8,633 nucleotides of DNA, taken from positions 1 through 8,633 of the forward strand of contig CAMGJS010000028.1 of the NCBI GenBank assembly GCA_946056455.1, given 5' to 3'. Every line of letters starts with the position of its first letter. Positions within the stretch are counted from its first letter, which is position 1. Source of the DNA: an uncultured Clostridia bacterium. GTDB lineage: Bacteria; Bacillota; Clostridia; Oscillospirales; Ruminococcaceae. A program made the position numbers and the translations under genes. Positions 6,320 through 8,633 of the stretch are shown in pieces. The notes beneath the pieces are model-generated. The model was not told the origin of the DNA and did not search any database. It was given only the letters and a program-made list of their open reading frames with translations.

Positions 6320-7978
6320 ATGGTTATCAACGGAAAGATGCTTCGCGACGCATTCATATCTGCGTCGGTGACAATATCCGACAAAAGACGGGATGTTGAC
6401 GAGCTTAATGTTTACCCTGTTCCCGACGGCGACACGGGAACGAATATGTCAATGACAATCGGCAATACTGTTTCCGAACTCAAGCTTATGGGGGACGGCG
6501 TTCCCGTTTCTCATGTTGCGGACACTGCCGCTTCCGCTCTTTTAAGGGGCGCAAGAGGAAATTCGGGAGTTATCCTTTCTCTTATTTTCAGGGGATTTTC
6601 AAAAGGACTTTCGGGCAAGGAAACAGCAAATCCCGCAGACCTTGCAAAAGCGCTGAGATTTGGTGTTGACGGTGCATATAAATCTGTTATGAAGCCGACG
6701 GAGGGCACAATTCTCACCGTTGCAAGAGTAGCCTGCGAAAAGGCGGAAGAAATTGCTAAGGACTGCGACAGCTCTGTAATTCTCTGGGAGGAAGTATGCA
6801 AAGCGGCGGCAGAGGCTCTTGAAAAAACGCCCGAACAGTTACCCGTTCTCAAAAAAGCGGGAGTTGTGGACGCAGGCGGAAAGGGACTTCTCATCATATT
6901 TGAGGCTATGCTTGAAATTTTCAAGGGCGGCAGAGTGAGAACTCCTGCGGACGCATCCGAAACAAGAACGGCTAACGCTTCTGCATTTACTTTTACCGAT
7001 TCGGACGAGGACATAAACTTTACTTACTGCACAGAATTCATTGTTGAAAAGAACAAGGACTGCCCCGACGCATTGAAGCTCAGAGCATACCTTGAAACGA
7101 TAGGCGATTGCGTTGTTGTTGTGGATGACGACGAGATAATCAAAGTCCATGTTCACACCGACAACCCCGGACTTGCACTTCAGAAAGCGCTTGAATTCGG
7201 AAGATTTATCAACAACCCCAAGCCGAAGATTGAAAATATGCGTATTCAGCACGAGGGCAAGCTCCGCGAGGCTAATTCGCCCAAGCCGAAGTACGAATAT
7301 CAGTCGGTTGACCCCTCGCGCAAATACGGCTTTGTCGCTGTTGCGGCAGGAAACGGCATTGAAGAAATGTTCCGTGATTTAGGCGTTGACTGCGTTGTCA
7401 AGGGCGGTCAGACAATGAACCCCTCGACAGACGACATCTTGCAGGCTATCCACGCAACTCCCGCACAGACGGTATTCGTTCTGCCCAACAATAAGAATAT
7501 TATTATGGCGGCGGAGCAGGCTGTAAAGCTTGCGGACAGAAAGGTATGCGTTATCCCCGCAAAGACTATTCCCCAGGGAATATCTGCTATGCTTGTATTT
7601 GACGATACAATGGATACAAACGCAAACAGACTTGCTATGACAGAGGCTATTGAGCAGGTTCAGACGGGACAGATAACCTTTGCCGCAAGAGATTCCGAAA
7701 TAAGCGGAAAGAAAATCAAAAAGGGAGAAATTCTTGCTCTTGAAAACGGCAAGCTTGCATTCTCCGATACCGATGTTTCAAAGGCGGCATTCAAGCTGAC
7801 AAAGAAGCTTATAAAGAGCACAAGCTCGTTTGTAACGCTTATCTACGGCTCTGATGTTACCGATGAAAAAGCGCAGGAAACCTGCGAGCTTATCCGTTCA
7901 AAGCTTGGCGGAAAGGTTGAAGTAACGCTGATAAACGGCGGTCAGCCCGTTTACTATTATATAATTTCAGTAGAATAG
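6320..7978 (+). CDS. fakA: Fatty acid kinase catalytic subunit FakA (DAK2/YloV family)
   Basis: A 552-residue protein of the YloV/FakA family. In Firmicutes, FakA phosphorylates fatty acids presented by a FakB carrier, giving acyl-phosphate for phospholipid synthesis. Domains in order: N-terminal DAK2 kinase domain (about 1-200) with NVYPVPDGDTGTNM (30-43), whose D36/D38 bind Mg-ATP in the family, and the GARGNSGVILS loop; then a middle domain with C237 in YCTEFI and H277/H279 in KVHVHTDNPG, matching the zinc-site Cys-His-His of characterised FakA; and a C-terminal FakB-interacting/DegV-like domain (about 330-552) with KGGQTMNPST, VLPNNKNI and VIPAKTIPQG. Length is normal and all these residues are intact, so it should be active. 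AAGGAG (6302-6307) lies 12 nt before the ATG, somewhat far. No fakB gene is in the window. Confidence 0.95.
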   Translation: MVINGKMLRDAFISASVTISDKRRDVDELNVYPVPDGDTGTNMSMTIGNTVSELKLMGDGVPVSHVADTAASALLRGARGNSGVILSLIFRGFSKGLSGKETANPADLAKALRFGVDGAYKSVMKPTEGTILTVARVACEKAEEIAKDCDSSVILWEEVCKAAAEALEKTPEQLPVLKKAGVVDAGGKGLLIIFEAMLEIFKGGRVRTPADASETRTANASAFTFTDSDEDINFTYCTEFIVEKNKDCPDALKLRAYLETIGDCVVVVDDDEIIKVHVHTDNPGLALQKALEFGRFINNPKPKIENMRIQHEGKLREANSPKPKYEYQSVDPSRKYGFVAVAAGNGIEEMFRDLGVDCVVKGGQTMNPSTDDILQAIHATPAQTVFVLPNNKNIIMAAEQAVKLADRKVCVIPAKTIPQGISAMLVFDDTMDTNANRLAMTEAIEQVQTGQITFAARDSEISGKKIKKGEILALENGKLAFSDTDVSKAAFKLTKKLIKSTSSFVTLIYGSDVTDEKAQETCELIRSKLGGKVEVTLINGGQPVYYYIISVE

Positions 7979-7990
7979 GGAGGATTTTTT

Positions 7991-8110
7991 ATGAAAGGTC
8001 TTACAAAAGCATTTCTCATTGTCGGCATTGTTGCCTGCGGTCTTATTTCACTTAAAGTAGGTCTTGACCTCTACGCTTACTACAAAAAGAATTATATAAC
8101 CGTTGATTAA
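7991..8110 (+). CDS. 39-residue membrane or lipoprotein-like peptide, unrecognised
   Basis: A short reading frame of 39 codons after fakA (12-nt gap), with a strong SD GGGAGG (7978-7983) 7 nt before ATG and a TAA stop. The product has a basic N-terminus (MKGLTK), a hydrophobic stretch from residue 7 to about 21 or 30 (AFLIVGIVACGLISL), and a polar, Tyr/Lys-rich end (YAYYKKNYITVD). This reads as a single-pass membrane peptide. The IVAC at 13-16 also fits a loose lipobox, in which case a lipid-anchored peptide of 24 residues would result, although the hydrophobic run continues past the Cys, which favours a plain membrane anchor. The SD, spacing and amino acid pattern support real translation. 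I recognise no family. It is probably co-transcribed with fakA. Confidence 0.65.
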   Translation: MKGLTKAFLIVGIVACGLISLKVGLDLYAYYKKNYITVD

Positions 8111-8117
8111 AAAAGTG

Positions 8118-8146
8118 TTGACAAAGTAATCGCGCGGTGATATAAT
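8118..8146 (+). promoter_or_regulatory. Consensus sigma-A promoter of the T-box/trpB unit
   Basis: TTGACA (8118-8123) and TATAAT (8141-8146) are both perfect consensus hexamers with the ideal 17-nt spacer. Transcription should start near 8153, at the 5' end of the T-box leader. It begins only 7 nt after the stop of the small peptide gene, with no terminator between. So strong a promoter fits a gene whose control is exerted after initiation, by the T-box. Confidence 0.9.
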
Positions 8147-8152
8147 GTAGTA

Positions 8153-8469
8153 AATCACGAAGCGGTGATTAAACCCGATGAGGCGGAGATAACGGCAATT
8201 ATGCCTTCAAAGAGAGTCCGGGGCGGTGTGATCCGGATATGAAACAGGTTGTCAAATGGACCGCGTAGGGCCAAGGAGGAACGAACTCCCGATGTATTTT
8301 TCGGGGCGACAAGTATTCTGCGGCGAGTGGGCAAGCGTCAGTTGCCGGGGATATGATAGTATCCCGCATAAGCGCACGGCATAGCCGTGAATCAAGGTGG
8401 TACCGCGGATTATCTTCTGATTATTCGTCCTTGACAGAAACATTATTTCTGTCAGGGACTTTTTATTTT
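8153..8469 (+). promoter_or_regulatory. T-box riboswitch, Trp (UGG) specifier, controlling trpB
   Basis: A full-length transcriptional T-box leader. The T-box proper, AAGGTGGTACCGCGG, is at 8394-8408. Stem I closes with GCGG (8162-8165) against CCGC (8261-8264), with a second helix AACC (8172-8175)/GGTT (8247-8250). The specifier loop's 3' side carries UGG (8257-8259) followed by the expected purine A8260, so it reads tRNA-Trp. A K-turn-like GATGA (8177-8181) faces ATGA (8239-8242), and the distal end has AGAGAG then TCCGG/CCGGA around GGGCGGTGTGA. Further hairpins include CCCGA (8288-8292)/TCGGG (8301-8305), GGGATA (8348-8353)/TATCCC (8360-8365) and CACGGC (8375-8380)/GCCGTG (8384-8389, Stem III-like). 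The antiterminator pairs AAGG (8394-8397) and GCG with CGTCCTT (8426-8432), and the TGGT bulge (8398-8401) would bind the tRNA acceptor end. Uncharged tRNA-Trp would permit readthrough into trpB. Confidence 0.95.
8427..8469 (+). terminator. T-box intrinsic terminator
   Basis: A 14-bp stem (8427-8440 with 8446-8459, one T·G wobble at 8431/8455) with loop CATTA (8441-8445) is followed by TTTTTATTTT (8460-8469). Its 5' arm starts with GTCCTT, the same bases the antiterminator needs, so the two structures exclude each other. It may also stop transcripts running in from the fakA operon. Confidence 0.93.
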
Positions 8470-8482
8470 CCCCCGACAGAAA
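8446..8482 (+). repeat. Inverted repeat sharing the terminator 3' arm
   Basis: TTTCTGTC (8446-8453) is fully complementary to GACAGAAA (8475-8482), and GGG (8455-8457) can extend the pairing to CCC (8471-8473) past one A/C mismatch. This gives an 11-bp interrupted stem with the terminator U-tract in its loop. It is an extra structure beyond the standard T-box, and it can form only in transcripts that read past the terminator. Whether it has a function is unknown. Confidence 0.5.
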
Positions 8483-8513
8483 AAACCAAAAAAATTTTTA
8501 AGGAGGAACCACT

Positions 8514-8633
8514 ATGAACTTCAATGGAATCGAATTTGACACCTACTTCAAAAACTACCCCGATATGAACGGATACTTTGGAAAGTACGGCGGAGCGTAC
8601 ATTCCCGACGACCTCAGAAAAGCTATGGAGGAA
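8514..8633 (+). CDS. trpB: Tryptophan synthase beta chain, N-terminal 40 residues (runs off right edge)
   Basis: TrpB is the PLP enzyme that joins indole and serine to make tryptophan. Only 40 codons are in the window. They contain NGYFGKYGGAYIPDDLRKAMEE (19-40), matching the TrpB N-terminal pattern GYFGxFGGxYVPExLxxAxxEL, preceded by about 18 extra residues as in some clostridial TrpB proteins. The ATG at 8514 has an ideal SD AAGGAGG (8500-8506) with 7-nt spacing. The upstream T-box has a Trp specifier, which independently supports the call. No trpA or other trp gene precedes it, so it may be a stand-alone trpB or the first of a group. The PLP lysine and the rest of the protein are not visible, so activity and subclass (TrpB1 or TrpB2) cannot be judged. 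Confidence 0.88.
   Translation, partial: MNFNGIEFDTYFKNYPDMNGYFGKYGGAYIPDDLRKAMEE

Noticed and set aside
6511..7014. Minus-strand open frame of 167 codons inside fakA
   Set aside because: It is fully antisense to the conserved DAK2 domain of fakA. The Ser/Ala/Pro-rich product is typical of antisense shadows, and no promoter or SD was seen.
8254..8260. AAU, AUG or GGA as the T-box specifier codon
   Set aside because: These frames do not leave a single purine between codon and closing helix as UGG does, and the downstream gene is trpB.
8252..8443. Minus-strand open frame of 63 codons
   Set aside because: It lies wholly inside the T-box leader, whose RNA structure explains the sequence.

Overview
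The window looks like chromosomal core-genome DNA from a low-to-mid GC Gram-positive bacterium. The best fit is a member of the Clostridia, perhaps the Oscillospiraceae/Ruminococcaceae, but that placement is an inference. It rests on strong AAGGAG-type ribosome binding sites, sigma-A type promoters, a tryptophan T-box riboswitch, a yloU-fakA (Asp23/Gls24 plus fatty acid kinase) pair and a DUF1934 (YwiB-like) gene beside argS. No mobile element, CRISPR array, rRNA or tRNA gene was seen.

Layout. Bases 1-5741 (minus strand) hold one compact gene train, read right to left: hisS, a DUF3592-type membrane protein, aspS, a D-Ala-D-Ala-ligase homologue, a DUF1934 protein, and the 5' part of argS, which runs off the left edge. 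Gaps are 12 to 34 nt, each start has its own Shine-Dalgarno, and no internal terminator was seen, so this is probably one operon. Its promoter lies at 5779-5807 and gives a leader of only about 30 nt. Bases 5742-5920 are a divergent promoter region. Bases 5921-8110 (plus strand) hold an Asp23/Gls24 protein, FakA, and a 39-residue membrane or lipoprotein-like peptide. Bases 8118-8513 hold a near-perfect consensus promoter and a complete T-box leader with a UGG (Trp) specifier. It controls trpB, which starts at 8514 and runs off the right edge.

The left operon couples three aminoacyl-tRNA synthetases (His, Asp, Arg) with a cell-wall-type ATP-grasp ligase. The plus-strand pair handles exogenous fatty acid phosphorylation (FakA) next to its usual Asp23 partner. 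The last unit makes tryptophan synthase beta when tRNA-Trp is uncharged.

The most notable observation is that the Ddl homologue keeps its ATP-binding residues but has in-frame replacements at several D-Ala- and metal-site positions that are otherwise nearly invariant. It may be a pseudoenzyme or a ligase of altered specificity. Second-tier observations are an extra inverted repeat just downstream of the T-box terminator that reuses the terminator's 3' arm, a competing hairpin at the foot of T-box Stem I, and the unrecognised small peptide gene after fakA. No wholly new multi-gene system is evident.
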